The notes: generated by a model not told the origin, from the sequence alone. 64,000 nt of DNA from Litorimonas cladophorae (GCF_014652455.1 NZ_BMYV01000002.1:620001-684000); one strand, 5' to 3'; positions 8,764 through 17,603 are shown, numbered from the stretch's first letter. Translations and numbers: made by a program.

Positions 8764-10151
8764 GAAAATTTTTCCTTTTGTCGGTGGCCGCACTTACTCT
8801 TGCGGCCTGTGGGGTAGACAAGAGTGAAACGATGACTCAGGCCCTAGGCACGACCTCCAAATCCATTAATTTTTCTCAGGCTAAAACGCCCGAATGGGCA
8901 AGAAACGCCGTCATCTACCAAATCAATACGCGGCAGTATTCTGAATCAGGAACATTTGCCGCGGTTGAGGCTGATCTCGCGCGTATCAAGGCGCTTGGGG
9001 TAGATGTCCTTTGGTTGATGCCAATTCACCCCATTGGAGAGAAGAAACGTAAGGGGTCGATGGGCAGTCCCTATGCCGTCAAAGATTTTCGTTCTGTGAA
9101 TCCTGATCTGGGGACGCTCGAGGATTTCAAGTCTCTGGTGAATACAGCTCATGCCCTTGATATGAAAGTCATCATCGACTGGGTGGCGAACCATACAGCG
9201 TGGGATAATCATCTGATCAGGGATCAGCCTGACTGGTTTACGCAGGATGAGGCGGGTCAGATGCGGCATCCAAAAGACACGGATTGGCTGGATGTGGCCG
9301 ATTTGGATTACACGCGGCAAGGATTGCGCGATTATATGAAGGAGTCCCTGCTATATTGGGTGAGTGACGTGGGCATTGACGGCTATCGCTGTGACGTGGC
9401 GGGCATGGTGCCAACCGATTTTTGGGAAGATGTTCGTCTGGCATTAGATGGGATCAAACCCGTCTTTATGCTCGCAGAGTGGCAAGAACCTGAGCTTCAC
9501 AACAGTGCTTTTGATGCCAGCTATGCGTGGCGTTGGAAGGAAATCATGCAAGACATTGTCAATGGCCAAGCCAGAGCGCAGGACATGGCTGACTATTACA
9601 CGGATTATCAGAATAATTGGCCGAAAGGCGCTATGCGAATGGCCTACACGTCAAACCATGACCAAAATACGTGGGACGGTATCCCTCAAGATATTTATGG
9701 CGATGCCTATGAAGCGGCGATAGTATTATCTTTCACAGGTGAGGGCATCCCGCTAATTTACTCTGGGCAAGAATGTGCAAACACTAAGAGATTGGAATTC
9801 TTCGAGAAGGACTTGATTCAGTGGCGCTGCGATGATCCATTGAACGGCCTTTTCCGGGACTTGGTTCAACTTAAAACAGATAACCCAGTTTTGCATAATG
9901 GAGCATGGGGTGCCCGAGCGAAGGTGGTTGAGAATTCGAAGCCTCAAAAAATCTTCACTTTTATTCGTCACAAAGAAGATAACGCTGTGTTTGTCGTGGT
10001 GAACTTATCCGATCAAACACAGAAATTTCAAATCTCCGATGGCTTGACACTCGCGCAGTATTCGACGTTCCCCACAAATTCGCCTGTAACACTAACCGGT
10101 AAAGATTTGTCGCTGCCGCCTTGGGGCTGGTCTATTTATGTTCGAAATTAA
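8760..10151 (+). CDS. GH13 alpha-amylase-family lipoprotein
   Basis: A 463-residue (beta/alpha)8 amylase-family enzyme with lipoprotein signal LAAC (Cys17). All four GH13 regions are present: DWVANH near 140-145, GYRCDVA with nucleophile Asp212, MLAEW with acid/base Glu240, and TSNHD with Asp301. A short C-terminal beta domain follows. It would cleave or transfer alpha-1,4-glucosyl units in the periplasm and supports an alpha-glucan role for this operon; the subfamily cannot be set by eye. It overlaps the preceding gene by ATGA and the next gene by 14 bases. Confidence 0.9.
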   Translation: MRKFFLLSVAALTLAACGVDKSETMTQALGTTSKSINFSQAKTPEWARNAVIYQINTRQYSESGTFAAVEADLARIKALGVDVLWLMPIHPIGEKKRKGSMGSPYAVKDFRSVNPDLGTLEDFKSLVNTAHALDMKVIIDWVANHTAWDNHLIRDQPDWFTQDEAGQMRHPKDTDWLDVADLDYTRQGLRDYMKESLLYWVSDVGIDGYRCDVAGMVPTDFWEDVRLALDGIKPVFMLAEWQEPELHNSAFDASYAWRWKEIMQDIVNGQARAQDMADYYTDYQNNWPKGAMRMAYTSNHDQNTWDGIPQDIYGDAYEAAIVLSFTGEGIPLIYSGQECANTKRLEFFEKDLIQWRCDDPLNGLFRDLVQLKTDNPVLHNGAWGARAKVVENSKPQKIFTFIRHKEDNAVFVVVNLSDQTQKFQISDGLTLAQYSTFPTNSPVTLTGKDLSLPPWGWSIYVRN

Positions 10152-10800
10152 ATATGTTGGAAACTCGGAAGAACCCGTCGTCATTATCGATGACTTTCAT
10201 CCTGATCTAGATGCGCTTCGGGCAGCTGCCGTAAATGCGCCCTTTGCACGTCACGCAAAGTTTTATCCAGGTGTTCAGGCGCCCGCCGATCCTGTACATT
10301 TACAGCCAGTCGCCCAGTGCCTGACAAAGGCCCTAAAAGAGGTCTTCTGCCTTCAACGCGGCGTCAGCCTTGTTCAATGCAACTATTCATTAGTGACGAC
10401 CAAAGATGCTAAGCTGTCGCCAATACAGCGATTACCACATGTAGATACACTCGACCCGGGACGATTTGCATTGCTGCATTATTTAGCCGGATCCGAACAG
10501 GGCGGGACTGCATTCTATCGCCACCGTGCCACGAAATTATACGTTCTTTCAGAGAAAAACTACGACCATTATAAAAAGACTTTGGAGGAGGAGGGCTTCC
10601 CCAAGGCGGGTTATATGCGCGGCAGTGATGATAGATTCGAGTTGATTGGTCATGTGGAGGCAAAGCCAAACCGGGCTGTTCTCTACCGCTCTGCGCTCCT
10701 GCATTCTGGATTCATCCCCCAGGGTGCAGAGCTTTCCTCAAAACCAGCTCTGGGACGCCTGACCCTAAACAGTTTTTTTCAAGTTAAGCCGTCAGTCTGA
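10138..10800 (+). CDS. DUF6445-like protein, possible Fe(II)/2-oxoglutarate-type fold
   Basis: A 220-residue soluble protein that resembles the DUF6445 family found with TBDR/tryptophan-halogenase clusters. It shows a possible metal triad, H101-x-D103 (LPHVDT) and H189 (LLHSG), followed by R207 (GRLTLN), in the order expected of prolyl-hydroxylase-like dioxygenases. No signal peptide is seen, so it is probably cytoplasmic. It begins inside the end of the GH13 gene and closes this operon. Activity is unproven; it may modify the same unknown target as the halogenases. Confidence 0.65.
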   Translation: MFEIKYVGNSEEPVVIIDDFHPDLDALRAAAVNAPFARHAKFYPGVQAPADPVHLQPVAQCLTKALKEVFCLQRGVSLVQCNYSLVTTKDAKLSPIQRLPHVDTLDPGRFALLHYLAGSEQGGTAFYRHRATKLYVLSEKNYDHYKKTLEEEGFPKAGYMRGSDDRFELIGHVEAKPNRAVLYRSALLHSGFIPQGAELSSKPALGRLTLNSFFQVKPSV

Positions 10801-11327
10801 GTTATTCCAGCGCATCTGATGCAAAGGTGACATTGGCGATAATAAACTTAAACTATAAGAGCCCGGCTCGTAAAATATTCAAACCACCGTATTCAGTAGG
10901 TGGAATGAAGGGAATTCAAGCGCCGCTAAGGCTAGGGGATTTTTTTAGAGAATTACGGTGTCCTCACACACCGCAGCGTAGAAATAATCAAATAAAACAA
11001 TTTCTTAAAGCTGTTAAATTTTTTGTGTCGCATGCCAGCTTTTTGTTGCACCTGATTTCAACGGCAACTTGGGCAGGTTTCAGAGTTGGAAGCTTAATGG
11101 GGCTTCTATGCGCTACTTGTATGTGAGGCTCGTAAGTCCGTCTGAATGAGCCAATGGTAGGCAGGTAGCATGTGATAAATCAAAGTTGTTAATGCAAACT
11201 TTGGATGTATTTTTTAAAAACACACGGAATCGTTTTGACAGAGCTAACAAAATTATAAATCCCTAAGTCACGTTAGTGAGAATTGCAACTTTTGCATCCT
11301 GTATTTGGGATCTGAAGTCGCTCGGAG
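10801..11327. other. AT-rich intergenic region without a convincing gene
   Basis: These 527 bases are much richer in A/T than the flanking operons. An open frame at 10827-11126 shows no family resemblance, domain or ribosome site and is not called. A small hairpin, CCACC (10884-10888) with GGTGG (10899-10903), is visible but has no T tract. TTGACA at 11235 has a TATAAA only 13 bases on, too close for a standard promoter. The region looks like transferred or decayed DNA and introduces the Rhs/IS scar. Confidence 0.5.
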
Positions 11328-11333
11328 ATGATT

Positions 11334-11780
11334 ATGCAAAAAGATCAAAAACAAAAAAGTGCTGTTCTCAAGCCTCATTTGTACGTCTCTGATGATTTAG
11401 AACCTTTAGAAGCATTGGATTTAATTTATCCATTTGAAAAAGTTACTGATGATAATCAGTATGAATATGAAGTTGTTTTTGGGTCTTTGACTATCTCTGG
11501 ATTTAAAGAGGTGATTCCTGTGGTATCGAAATGGCTGTGTGATATTACTCCTGATGAAAATGGATACCCTATTGGCGCCAGTAGTAATTTAATGGGGGCG
11601 TTCGATTTCTATATTACACAAGAATATTTCTTTAATAATATTGTGAAGCCTTCAGTAAGTGAACTGTCTCCTATTGAATGTCATGAAATGAGAGACTTGA
11701 TCAACAAGGTTCTGCAAACAAGCCATTTAGATTTACGTGATCGGGCCAGTTTTAAAAAGTTTTTGAATCTAGTAACTTAG
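11334..11780 (+). CDS. Hypothetical protein, candidate orphan Rhs immunity protein
   Basis: A 148-residue acidic soluble protein that I do not recognise. ATG 11334 is preferred to ATG 11328 because GGAG at 11324-11327 is 6 bases upstream. Its codons are strongly A/T-rich, unlike the neighbouring core and sugar genes. It is followed after 13 bases by a remnant of an Rhs/YD-repeat core. In Rhs loci, small immunity genes lie immediately before displaced core-tip fragments, so this may be an immunity gene whose toxin was lost. No toxin domain is seen upstream. The role rests on context alone. Confidence 0.6.
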   Translation: MQKDQKQKSAVLKPHLYVSDDLEPLEALDLIYPFEKVTDDNQYEYEVVFGSLTISGFKEVIPVVSKWLCDITPDENGYPIGASSNLMGAFDFYITQEYFFNNIVKPSVSELSPIECHEMRDLINKVLQTSHLDLRDRASFKKFLNLVT

Positions 11781-11793
11781 GCAAAGAATATAA

Positions 11794-11904
11794 GAGTTTT
11801 ATTCTAAAACCCTGCCTGACGGTCAAAATCTCCATTATCACTATGATGATCAAGGTCGCCTGATCGCAGAAACAGATGCCGTTACGGGTGAAGCCGTGCG
11901 GGAA
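11794..11904 (+). pseudogene. Rhs/YD-repeat core remnant truncated by an IS
   Basis: After an in-frame TAA at 11791 the frame encodes about 37 residues containing LPDGQNLHYHYDDQGRLIAE and then TDAVTGEAVRE, a clear YD repeat from near the C-terminal end of an Rhs core. There is no start codon and the frame runs straight into the IS6 element's left end at 11905. It is a displaced fragment of a polymorphic-toxin gene. The parent Rhs gene is not in the window. Confidence 0.75.
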
Positions 11905-12706
11905 GGCTTTGTCACGTTAACGGCACCAAGTCTGTTTTTCTGTAATTTAGAACTTTAAGGACACATTGATGCCGACGCTAAGTTCCAGTTCAGGTTGGCT
12001 TGGTGTCTGAACTTCCGGAGTGTATCCCTTGTAATGAGGTGGCGTCGATAGTTGAAAAGATTGTAAATTTGAGCGTGAGCCGAAAGCAACTTTTGAGCTT
12101 TATGGACTGATTTGAATCTCTGTGATTTTCGTTTTCTTCGCCGGATAGGAACGTGTGAACATTCGGCACGGTTGTTCTTTCGACCTCCAACGTCTTGCAA
12201 ATGTTTCATCCCTAGAAGCTTGAGCGCTGCACCGTACGAACCAAGTCTATCGGTCACTATTCTTGTAGGCTTGATACCTTGGTTTTTCAGCAGTTTCCGC
12301 AGCCAGCGCAGCGCTGCTTTTGTATTACGTCGTCTTTGCACAACTACATCTAATACTGTGCCTTCTTCATCGACGGCTCGCCAGAGATAGACCATCTCGC
12401 CGTCTATTTTCGTATAAACTTCGTCTAAATGCCAAGCAGGCGAGGGTGGTTCGGCTCGCAACTTTATCCGCTTTGCATATGTAGATCCAAACTTATCAAC
12501 CCACCTTCTTATCGTTTCATAAGACACATCGACGCCGCGTTCGGTCATCAGCTCTTCGACATCGCGGAAGCTAAGGTTGAACCGAAAATACATCCAGACG
12601 TCACGTTTGATTATATCGGGATGGAAGCGATGCCGGGCGTAAATTGACGTTTTCAGCGCTATGTCTTAGCGGAATGTCTGGAAACTGGCATCAACGTGAC
12701 AAAGTC
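11905..12706 (-). mobile_element. IS6-family insertion sequence, copy 1 (about 802 bp)
   Basis: The ends are imperfect inverted repeats: left GGCTTTGTCACGTTAACGGC from 11905, right complement beginning GACTTTGTCACGTTGATGCC and ending at 12706. The length is normal for IS6. No 8-bp target duplication is seen, so recombination or deletion followed insertion. The right end is two bases from the galE stop. About 801 bp of closely related sequence recurs at 29637-30437. Confidence 0.82.
11955..12656 (-). CDS. IS6-family DDE transposase, start codon altered to CTG
   Basis: Reading from CTG (complement of 12654-12656) the protein is 233 residues and begins LKTSIYARHRFHPDII, matching copy 2, which has ATG at the same place. 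The DDE residues lie in HLDEVY, TDRLGSYG and NNRAECSH. A stop lies four codons upstream of the CTG, so either CTG is used or translation starts at the internal ATG (12593), losing 21 residues from the N-terminal region. The C-terminus is intact, unlike copy 2. Activity is doubtful because of the lost ATG. Confidence 0.82.
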   Translation of the reverse strand: MKTSIYARHRFHPDIIKRDVWMYFRFNLSFRDVEELMTERGVDVSYETIRRWVDKFGSTYAKRIKLRAEPPSPAWHLDEVYTKIDGEMVYLWRAVDEEGTVLDVVVQRRRNTKAALRWLRKLLKNQGIKPTRIVTDRLGSYGAALKLLGMKHLQDVGGRKNNRAECSHVPIRRRKRKSQRFKSVHKAQKLLSAHAQIYNLFNYRRHLITRDTLRKFRHQANLNWNLASASMCP

Positions 12707-12708
12707 GT

Positions 12709-13722
12709 TTAATCATGGTTCCACTTTTGAGAATGAAAACGCCAAGCCGTTTTTATGATATTTGTGATATCGGAGTGAGACGGAGTAAAGCCAAGGACTG
12801 CTTTTGCACGGCCGCTATCGGCGTATAACTTAGTGACATCTCCTGCTCGGGGTGGTGCGGCATCAAAGGGTACGGCAAGCCCGGTGACAGCCTCGACAGT
12901 CTTTAAAATTTCTAGGTTACTAATGGGACGGCCTGTACCAATGTTCACCTCCGCATGCGTCAGACCTTTATCAAACGCAAATTCGGACAATATGTGAGCT
13001 TCAGCTATGTCATTAACGTGAATGTAGTCTCGCAAGCATGTTCCGTCTGGCGTCTGGTAATTTGTGCCGAAAATTTTCATCTTTGGACGGCGCCCGGCGG
13101 CCGCCTCTAAAGCGATTGGAATTAGGTGGGTCTCTGGATTGTGCTCTTCACCGATGAGGCCACTTTCGTCGGCGCCTGAAGCGTTGAAGTACCGGAGCGT
13201 GACATATTTCAAATCATATGCTTTGTGAAAGCTCTGAATCATATGTTCAATTGCTAGCTTGGTTTTGCCGTAAACGCTAACGGGGTTTTGTAGTTCCGTT
13301 TCGACTAGAGGCATATTTTGTGTTTCGCCGTAGGTCGCGCAGGTCGACGAAAATATCAATCTATCGGCTTGGGTTTCATTCATAGCCAGAAGCAAGTTCA
13401 ACGCTGCCGAGACGTTGTTGTCGTAAAATTGGGCAGGCTCTTTTTCTCCAGTGCCGACTTCAATAGAGCTGGCCAAGTGAATGACTGTTTTCACATGCTC
13501 ATAGTGATTGAAAGCTTGCGATGTAGCTTCTCTATCTCGCAAATCTACATCGACAAGGGGACCCCATTGCACCGCATGCGCGTGGCCCGCTGACAAGTTG
13601 TCGAATGTAATTGGGACCCCCCCCAGATCAGCAATGGATTTGCAAACGTGGCTGCCGATATACCCTGCCCCACCAGCGACGATAAAATCTCGGCCAGCGA
13701 GTGTTTGATGAGGTGACGTCAT
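12709..13722 (-). CDS. galE: UDP-glucose 4-epimerase
   Basis: A 337-residue short-chain-dehydrogenase-fold enzyme that interconverts UDP-galactose and UDP-glucose, the last Leloir step. It has the NAD motif GGAGYIGSH (17-25), FSST near 124-127, and the catalytic Tyr151-x3-Lys155 (SVYGKTK). ATG 13722 is chosen rather than an upstream frame inside glpD: it begins one base after the glpD stop and gives the usual family length. It is the last gene of galT-galK-glpD-galE; the IS6 end lies two bases beyond its stop, so any further operon gene has been removed or displaced. Confidence 0.95.
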   Translation of the reverse strand: MTSPHQTLAGRDFIVAGGAGYIGSHVCKSIADLGGVPITFDNLSAGHAHAVQWGPLVDVDLRDREATSQAFNHYEHVKTVIHLASSIEVGTGEKEPAQFYDNNVSAALNLLLAMNETQADRLIFSSTCATYGETQNMPLVETELQNPVSVYGKTKLAIEHMIQSFHKAYDLKYVTLRYFNASGADESGLIGEEHNPETHLIPIALEAAAGRRPKMKIFGTNYQTPDGTCLRDYIHVNDIAEAHILSEFAFDKGLTHAEVNIGTGRPISNLEILKTVEAVTGLAVPFDAAPPRAGDVTKLYADSGRAKAVLGFTPSHSDITNIIKTAWRFHSQKWNHD

Positions 13723-13723
13723 T

Positions 13724-15241
13724 TTAAATCTCGTCCAGCGTTGTGGGGCTGTTAGGTCTATGGGTTTTTTCAAACCATTTTTTGAAGTCAAATTGTTCCG
13801 ATGGCGTCATGTGAAGCCCCGATTTGGTTCGCCGCCAAAGGACGTCATCGGCAGCCTTTGCCCATTCATACTCAACAAGATAGTTTGCTTCGGCTTCTGT
13901 TAGCACAGGGCCAAACCGCTGTCCTAAATTCCCACAACAATTTTCAAGTAATTTTTCCGCGCGCGTTCCGTAGGCTCGACCGAGGTGTTTGAGGATGGTA
14001 AAATCAATGGCCGAGTATTTGATTTTCAATCCCTCGTAAAACTCATCGAAGTCCGCGTCTTTAATATCTCCGCCAGGGAGTATGGCATCCCGTGTCCACG
14101 GTTCTGACTTTGTCTTTAGATAGGAGGAAAGTTTTTCGAGAACATGTTCGGCAAGTTTTCTTGAGGTCGTGATCTTGCCCCCATAGATAGATAAAAACGG
14201 CGCATTCTCAGAAAACTCATCAATTTTTAATACGTAATCTCGAGTGACCGCAGATGCATCGCTATTCTTATCGTCAAAGAGAGGACGTACCCCTGAGTAG
14301 GTCCAGACGATTTCTAACGGTGTTACTGGCTTTCTGAAATACTCGCTAGCGGATTCACACAAATAGATTTTTTCCTCTTCGGAAATTTCAACGACTCGGT
14401 CGCTGGGCTCATACGGATTATCGGTTGTCCCAATAAGAGTGTAATCACTTTCATAGGGTATTGCGAAAATAATACGATCGTCAGAGTTTTGAAAAATGTA
14501 GCAATGATCACCATCGAATAGCTTTTTAGTCACAATATGACTGCCCTTCACAAGCCGAAGTTCGGCTGTGCTTTTTCCTGGTTTCATCTTTTGCAGGATA
14601 TCTTCGACCCAAGGTCCAGCTGCATTTACGACGGCCTTTGCATGTATGGTACTGGATTTTTCATTCTCGTATACCTCCGCTTCGTATCCGTCGTGCATCG
14701 CCTTTATCGTTTTTACTGTTGTCTGTGTTCTTATTCGAGCACCCCGTTCATGAGCATCTACTGCATTTAATGTGACGAGACGCGCGTCTTCCACCCAGCA
14801 ATCTGAGTATTCGAACCCTTTGGTCAGACGTGAACGCAGTTGGCCTTTAAAGGGACCAGATTGCAGATTGACTGTCGTCGTAGCAGGGAGAATTTTTCGC
14901 CCTCCCAAATGGTCATAAATAAACAGCCCTAAGCGTAATAGCCAAGCTGGACGAAGGCCTTTGTCATACGGAAGTATAAATCGCAGGGGCCAAATAACGT
15001 GCGGCGCGGAGCGTAAAAGGACCTCACGTTCTTGAAGAGCTTTGCGCACCAGTCCGAACTCGAAATATTCTAAATAGCGAAGCCCACCATGGATTAACTT
15101 TGTACTGGCAGAGGAGGTGTGGCTCGCGAGATCGTCCCTTTCACACAGAACGACGGAGAGACCTCGGCCTGCAGCATCTCGCGCAATCGCGGTTCCGTTG
15201 ATACCGCCGCCGATGATTAATAAGTCAAAAGAACTGGTCAT
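13724..15241 (-). CDS. glpD: Glycerol-3-phosphate dehydrogenase (FAD)
   Basis: A 505-residue enzyme that oxidises sn-glycerol-3-phosphate to dihydroxyacetone phosphate and passes electrons to quinone at the inner membrane. The FAD site GGGINGTAIARDAAGRG lies at the N-terminus, followed by the family signature STKLIHGGLRYLE. C-terminal residues include the DAILPGGDI region typical of GlpD. It sits between galK and galE in one operon, an unusual place: it makes sense if the substrate releases both galactose and glycerol. No glycerol kinase gene is seen in the window. Confidence 0.94.
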   Translation of the reverse strand: MTSSFDLLIIGGGINGTAIARDAAGRGLSVVLCERDDLASHTSSASTKLIHGGLRYLEYFEFGLVRKALQEREVLLRSAPHVIWPLRFILPYDKGLRPAWLLRLGLFIYDHLGGRKILPATTTVNLQSGPFKGQLRSRLTKGFEYSDCWVEDARLVTLNAVDAHERGARIRTQTTVKTIKAMHDGYEAEVYENEKSSTIHAKAVVNAAGPWVEDILQKMKPGKSTAELRLVKGSHIVTKKLFDGDHCYIFQNSDDRIIFAIPYESDYTLIGTTDNPYEPSDRVVEISEEEKIYLCESASEYFRKPVTPLEIVWTYSGVRPLFDDKNSDASAVTRDYVLKIDEFSENAPFLSIYGGKITTSRKLAEHVLEKLSSYLKTKSEPWTRDAILPGGDIKDADFDEFYEGLKIKYSAIDFTILKHLGRAYGTRAEKLLENCCGNLGQRFGPVLTEAEANYLVEYEWAKAADDVLWRRTKSGLHMTPSEQFDFKKWFEKTHRPNSPTTLDEI

Positions 15242-15274
15242 AGCTTTAACCTGAAAAGCGGCGTTGTTCGTAAA

Positions 15275-16339
15275 TTAACAGACAAGAAAGGCGTCGGTAT
15301 GTTTGGATAAGAGCTCACTCTGCCATGCTTGACGTTTGCCTCGTTCGATACATGCTACGATGCAGCCTCCGAAACCGCCTCCGGTTTGACGCGCACCTAT
15401 ACCGCCAAACGAAATGGCGTCCGCGACTAAAGCATCGACAGGTGGAATGGTAATTTCGAAGTCTTCTCGCATGGAGACGTGGCTTTCATTCATCAGCTCA
15501 CCTAGCCGAGAAATATGACTGTCGCGCAAACAGGTTACCGCTTCAACTGTCCGTCGGTGTTCCGTCATACAGTGCCGCGCGCGGCGCCGAAGAGTGTTTG
15601 GAAGCGAGCTGAGACTCGCAAATTCTACATCGGTCATTTGACAGATGTTTTCGCGCCCCAAGGCTACCTTGATCGCATCACATTCTTCCTTGCGCTCCTT
15701 ATAACGCCCCTCATTCAGTTGCCTGAATTGCCCTGAATGGATAACTGCCATGTCATGGGTCGTGGGAAGATCAATAAGCTGGTAGTTCAGGGTATTTGTA
15801 TCGAGCGCCAAGGCTTGTCCTGGATGGGCGATGGCAACGGCCATTTGATCCATGATCCCACATGGCATCCCAATATATTCATTTTCAACGCGACGGGCGA
15901 GAATAGCGATCTCTTTTTCAGAACTAGTACTGCCAGCCAAGTCTCGGGCTAACTTCAAAAGACCAACGGTAACAGCCGCTGAAGATGAAATTCCGGCGCC
16001 AAATGGCAAATTTGTTTCAACAGCAATATCCGCGCCGCGCTTTAGATATCCGGCCTCAATCGCCATCTTGACTGCGCCCACAATATAGTCAGACCAATGG
16101 TCATTTGGTGCGTCGTCAGTTTTCCGCCTGGCCAAATCTTCAAATTTGTCCGACCAAATCTGAATTCTATCATCATTCCGTGGGCTGAATGCGATGCTGA
16201 CACCAAGAGGCAAAGCCGTTGGTAAAACCATACCTCCATTGTAATCTGTATGCTCGCCAATTAGATTGACACGTCCGGGGGTAAAGCCACTTATCTGGGC
16301 TTTCTTATCGAACACTTTTTCGAAACGCTGGGCAATCAT
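15275..16339 (-). CDS. galK: Galactokinase
   Basis: A 354-residue GHMP kinase that phosphorylates galactose at C1. It contains the galactokinase signature GRVNLIGEHTDYNGG (22-36), the ATP loop PFGAGISSSAA near 109-119, GMPCGIMDQ with the catalytic Asp, and the C-terminal GARQTGGGFGG. It starts two bases after the galT stop, so the genes are translationally coupled. Cytoplasmic. Confidence 0.95.
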   Translation of the reverse strand: MIAQRFEKVFDKKAQISGFTPGRVNLIGEHTDYNGGMVLPTALPLGVSIAFSPRNDDRIQIWSDKFEDLARRKTDDAPNDHWSDYIVGAVKMAIEAGYLKRGADIAVETNLPFGAGISSSAAVTVGLLKLARDLAGSTSSEKEIAILARRVENEYIGMPCGIMDQMAVAIAHPGQALALDTNTLNYQLIDLPTTHDMAVIHSGQFRQLNEGRYKERKEECDAIKVALGRENICQMTDVEFASLSSLPNTLRRRARHCMTEHRRTVEAVTCLRDSHISRLGELMNESHVSMREDFEITIPPVDALVADAISFGGIGARQTGGGFGGCIVACIERGKRQAWQSELLSKHTDAFLVC

Positions 16340-16341
16340 AT

Positions 16342-17436
16342 CTAAAGAGCTCTTAAGGTTTTTGCCGCCATCTCGGGCATAACATCTACCGTGAATGCCC
16401 CAGTGGATTGCTCGACGGATGCGAGATATTTCACTCGCCCAGGCGCGCGTAAAAGGGGGTAGAATTGCGCAGTGAAATGAAAGCGATCATCTGCGCTGCG
16501 CGGGGCTGCGTGCAGAGAAAGCATATAAGCAGTTGGTCGTTGGAAAAACTCATCATATCTTCGGGTTACGTCGCCTAGCAGGTGAGCAAAACCATCAAGT
16601 TGATCAGAGGAGAAATCCCAAGGTCCGCGGGTGCACTTATCGGGTGCAATCCAAGTTTCGAAAGGGAAACGAGCGAAGGGTGGGCAAAAAGCGGTGAGAC
16701 CACCTGCGTGAGCAACGCTATAATCTTCTCTGAAGTCCTGAAGATTTGCCGCCAGGCTGTATCCTTTTCCAAAAGCATTCATGGCGTCCTGCTGGACACG
16801 CGGTACGAATGGGAAGGCATAGATTTGACCATGAGGATGGTGGAGGGTGACGCCTACCTCATCCCCTCGATTTTCAAAAGGTAGCACGAATTCAGCCCCT
16901 TGGTCATAAAGTTCTGTGTATCGGTCGTTCCATGCGGCCAAGAGCAAGCGACGCTTTTCTTGGCCCATCGAATACAAGTTTCCAAAATCTTCAGGCCCAT
17001 AGACAATAACTTCGCATCTGCCCCCTGCGCGCCGCAGTTGGACACTATCAATCTCGGATGGTTGCGGAGCTTCAGAGTGAAGGCTGGTAAATTTATTTTC
17101 GAAAACCGCGAGTTCGAAATCCGTAAAAGGTATTTCCGTCGGCGCCCAGCCCAGTGCCGATGGCGCTAAAGGGTTGTTGGCGGCAGAGGGCTTAAATGTA
17201 CGATTTTGGCGATGAGGCGCATATATATTCCACTCATTCCTGAGGGGGTGAAAGCGGAGCTCTCCGCCTTTAGCAACCGCACCTACATCTTCGTCCAGCG
17301 GAGGAAGAGTGTGAGGCTGATAGCCGTATAGAAACAAATCTCGGCCATCCTTTTTGACAAAGCGTCGGCGGTATACTGCCTCTCCATCAGCGGCATATCG
17401 TGAGTTTGGAGTTTTGACTGTCATCTGACTCATCAT
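16342..17436 (-). CDS. galT: Galactose-1-phosphate uridylyltransferase
   Basis: The enzyme swaps UMP between UDP-glucose and galactose-1-phosphate. The catalytic HPH is seen in VTLHHPHGQIYAF, and the N-terminal RFHPLRNEWNIYAPHRQNR matches the family. The open frame extends to 17538, but the extra N-terminus is not GalT-like. ATG 17436 gives 364 residues; ATG 17433 or 17424 (MTVKTPNSRY) are equally possible, and the last has GATGAG upstream. A GlpR-like operator (17435-17452) overlaps this start, so the operon appears repressed at its first codon. First gene of galT-galK-glpD-galE. Confidence 0.93.
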   Translation of the reverse strand: MMSQMTVKTPNSRYAADGEAVYRRRFVKKDGRDLFLYGYQPHTLPPLDEDVGAVAKGGELRFHPLRNEWNIYAPHRQNRTFKPSAANNPLAPSALGWAPTEIPFTDFELAVFENKFTSLHSEAPQPSEIDSVQLRRAGGRCEVIVYGPEDFGNLYSMGQEKRRLLLAAWNDRYTELYDQGAEFVLPFENRGDEVGVTLHHPHGQIYAFPFVPRVQQDAMNAFGKGYSLAANLQDFREDYSVAHAGGLTAFCPPFARFPFETWIAPDKCTRGPWDFSSDQLDGFAHLLGDVTRRYDEFFQRPTAYMLSLHAAPRSADDRFHFTAQFYPLLRAPGRVKYLASVEQSTGAFTVDVMPEMAAKTLRAL

Positions 17437-17460
17437 TTGCGAAAACGAACATTTTCGTAA
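17435..17460. promoter_or_regulatory. GlpR-like operator at the galT start
   Basis: ATTTGCGAAAACGAACAT (17435-17452) read on the minus strand is ATGTTCGTTTTCGCAAAT, close to the E. coli GlpR operator pattern ATGTTCG-n4-CGAACAT. A further half-site TTCGTAA follows at 17454-17460. Together with the GlpR-like gene just to the right this is a probable autoregulatory and operon-control region. The half-sites are seen; binding is inferred. Confidence 0.6.
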
Positions 17461-17548
17461 CCGTGAGGAGCATGAATGGCTAGAGAAAAAGTAGATTAGG
17501 GAGAAATTATATCCGTTCAGAGCTGAATTATGTGGCAATTTTGGACAG

Positions 17549-17584
17549 AATGTTCGTAAAAAACAGCTTTTGCAAAAACGAAGG
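17549..17584. promoter_or_regulatory. GlpR-like half-sites before glpR
   Basis: AATGTTCGTAAA (17549-17560) and TTTTGCAAAAACGAAGG (17568-17584) repeat the elements of the operator at the galT start, including the TTTGC-AAAACGAA arrangement. They lie 20-55 bases before the regulator's ATG, so the repressor probably controls its own gene. Confidence 0.5.
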
Positions 17585-17603
17585 TCTCTGCTAAACGAGT
17601 CGT

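Noticed and set aside
10827-11126. 99-codon open frame in the AT-rich gap after the DUF6445-like gene
   Set aside because: No ribosome site, no family resemblance, odd composition and no domain. Treated as non-coding.
11235-11259. TTGACA followed by TATAAA before the orphan gene
   Set aside because: Spacing is only 13 bases; a normal promoter needs about 17.
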